Source: Methanoregulaceae archaeon UBA288
GTDB lineage: Archaea > Halobacteriota > Methanomicrobia > Methanomicrobiales > Methanospirillaceae
Reading direction: 5' to 3'
Length of the DNA stretch: 6,299 nucleotides
NCBI GenBank assembly: GCA_002495225.1
Contig: DAEF01000122.1
Span: 1 to 6,299 of the forward strand
Shown here in pieces: positions 5,924 through 6,299 of this stretch (the first letter of the stretch is position 1; every line of letters starts with the position of its first letter). A model generated the notes under the pieces. That model saw nothing but the letters and a program-made list of their open reading frames with translations, ran no database searches and was not told the origin of the DNA. Both the position numbers and the translations under genes were made by a program.

Positions 5924-6299
5924 GTGCGCTCTTCTCCAGGCTGGTTAAGTACCCTCGCACCGAGTTTTTATAACCGTTATGACGTGACAGTCGCCGGACC
6001 TCGCGCCAGATTCCCGAGCCGTACTGCATCGCCTTCTTGGGATAAGCGGCGAACTCAGCCGGGATACGGGTTGCGGCGACCGCGCGGAGGGGCTGTTTGC
6101 CGAGACCGCCCGAGACGAGCGACGCCGGCGGAAGCGCGCGGGCGGCGCGCACGACCGCGAGGTCCAGGTAGGGCAGGGAGAAGGTGCAGCCGAAGAGCCC
6201 GGCCACGGCCTGGTCGCGGGCGGCCTGGACCGGGATCGAGGCAAAGTCCTCGGCGAGCCGTTCAACCGTGGCGCCGCCCGCGACGTGCCGGGCGTACCC
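5913..6299 (-). CDS. Asparagine-synthase-domain protein, C-terminal part, cut by window edge
   Basis: The reading frame is open to the right edge, and the last 128 codons are visible. An internal GTG at 6206 could be taken as a start, but upstream residues (GYARHVAGGATVERLAEDF) continue the same domain, so the gene is partial, not short. The visible part matches the end of the Asn_synthase (ATP-pyrophosphatase) domain: RDQAVAGLFGCTFSLPYLD corresponds to the DR..M..S.E.R.PFLD segment, GLGKQPLRAVAATRIPAEF to the K..LR.......P..I segment, and KKAMQYGSGIW to the typical K.A.QYGSG ending. In AsnB this domain adenylates aspartate before amide transfer. The SGGxDS ATP-binding loop and any N-terminal glutaminase domain would lie outside the window, so it may be a true asparagine synthetase or a synthase-only relative with another substrate. 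The last 11 nt overlap gatC. The final codons are unusually AT-rich (TAT, AAA, TTA), probably because they carry a promoter. Confidence 0.82.
   Translation of the reverse strand, partial: GYARHVAGGATVERLAEDFASIPVQAARDQAVAGLFGCTFSLPYLDLAVVRAARALPPASLVSGGLGKQPLRAVAATRIPAEFAAYPKKAMQYGSGIWREVRRLSRHNGYKNSVRGYLTSLEKSAHGR
5965..5979 (-). promoter_or_regulatory. Candidate archaeal TATA box/BRE for gatCAB, inside the upstream gene
   Basis: The minus strand here reads TAACGGTTATAAAAA. TTATAAAAA (5973-5965) resembles an archaeal TATA box, and the AT-containing bases before it could serve as a TFB recognition element, though that match is poor. Transcription starting about 25 nt downstream would begin near 5943-5940, roughly 20 nt before the gatC ATG and just upstream of its GGAG site. 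The element sits within the coding end of the synthase gene (Gly-Tyr-Lys-Asn codons), in otherwise very G+C-rich DNA. It is a prediction from sequence only. Confidence 0.45.

Noticed and set aside
5913..6206. A separate small 97-residue gene starting at the GTG at 6206
   Set aside because: The frame stays open to the window edge and the residues before it continue the asparagine synthase domain, so this is the end of a longer gene.

Overview
The window is a densely packed stretch of an archaeal chromosome, and every gene reads on the minus strand. By eye the DNA is roughly two-thirds G+C. Archaeal origin is supported by the start of a class I geranylgeranylglyceryl phosphate synthase (first committed step of archaeal ether lipids), by an archaeal-style type IA topoisomerase, and by short G+C-rich Shine-Dalgarno motifs. 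Protein details (GatA without the bacterial N-terminal segment, Cys-rich GatB, TopA with a helix-hairpin-helix tail, WVHVTKLDPDK in the lipid enzyme) suggest a euryarchaeal methanogen of the Methanomicrobiales / Methanoculleus type. That placement is recalled family knowledge and was not searched.

In transcription order (high to low coordinates) the layout is: the 3' end of an asparagine-synthase-domain gene (6299-5913, open at the window edge); gatC (5923-5654); gatA (5654-4380); gatB (4383-2983); topA (2976-160); and the 5' end of the lipid synthase gene (149-1, open at the other edge). The first four genes overlap by 11, 1 and 4 nt. gatB and topA are 6 nt apart and topA and the lipid gene 10 nt apart. 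No intergenic region, RNA gene, repeat, mobile element or CRISPR array is visible. The long plus-strand open frames are shadows of these genes caused by the high G+C.

GatC, GatA and GatB form the tRNA-dependent amidotransferase. In archaea, which use GatDE for Gln-tRNA, it mainly converts Asp-tRNA(Asn) to Asn-tRNA(Asn). The upstream asparagine-synthase-like gene is therefore thematically linked (amide/asparagine chemistry), while TopA (DNA topology) and the lipid enzyme appear to share only the transcript.

The points most worth a second look are: an AT-rich, TATA-like island inside the end of the synthase gene, just upstream of gatC, that looks like an embedded promoter; the roughly 250-residue helix-hairpin-helix tail on TopA; and the overlap of an asparagine-synthase-like gene with gatCAB. 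I see no clear sign of a previously undescribed system; this is mostly housekeeping DNA.
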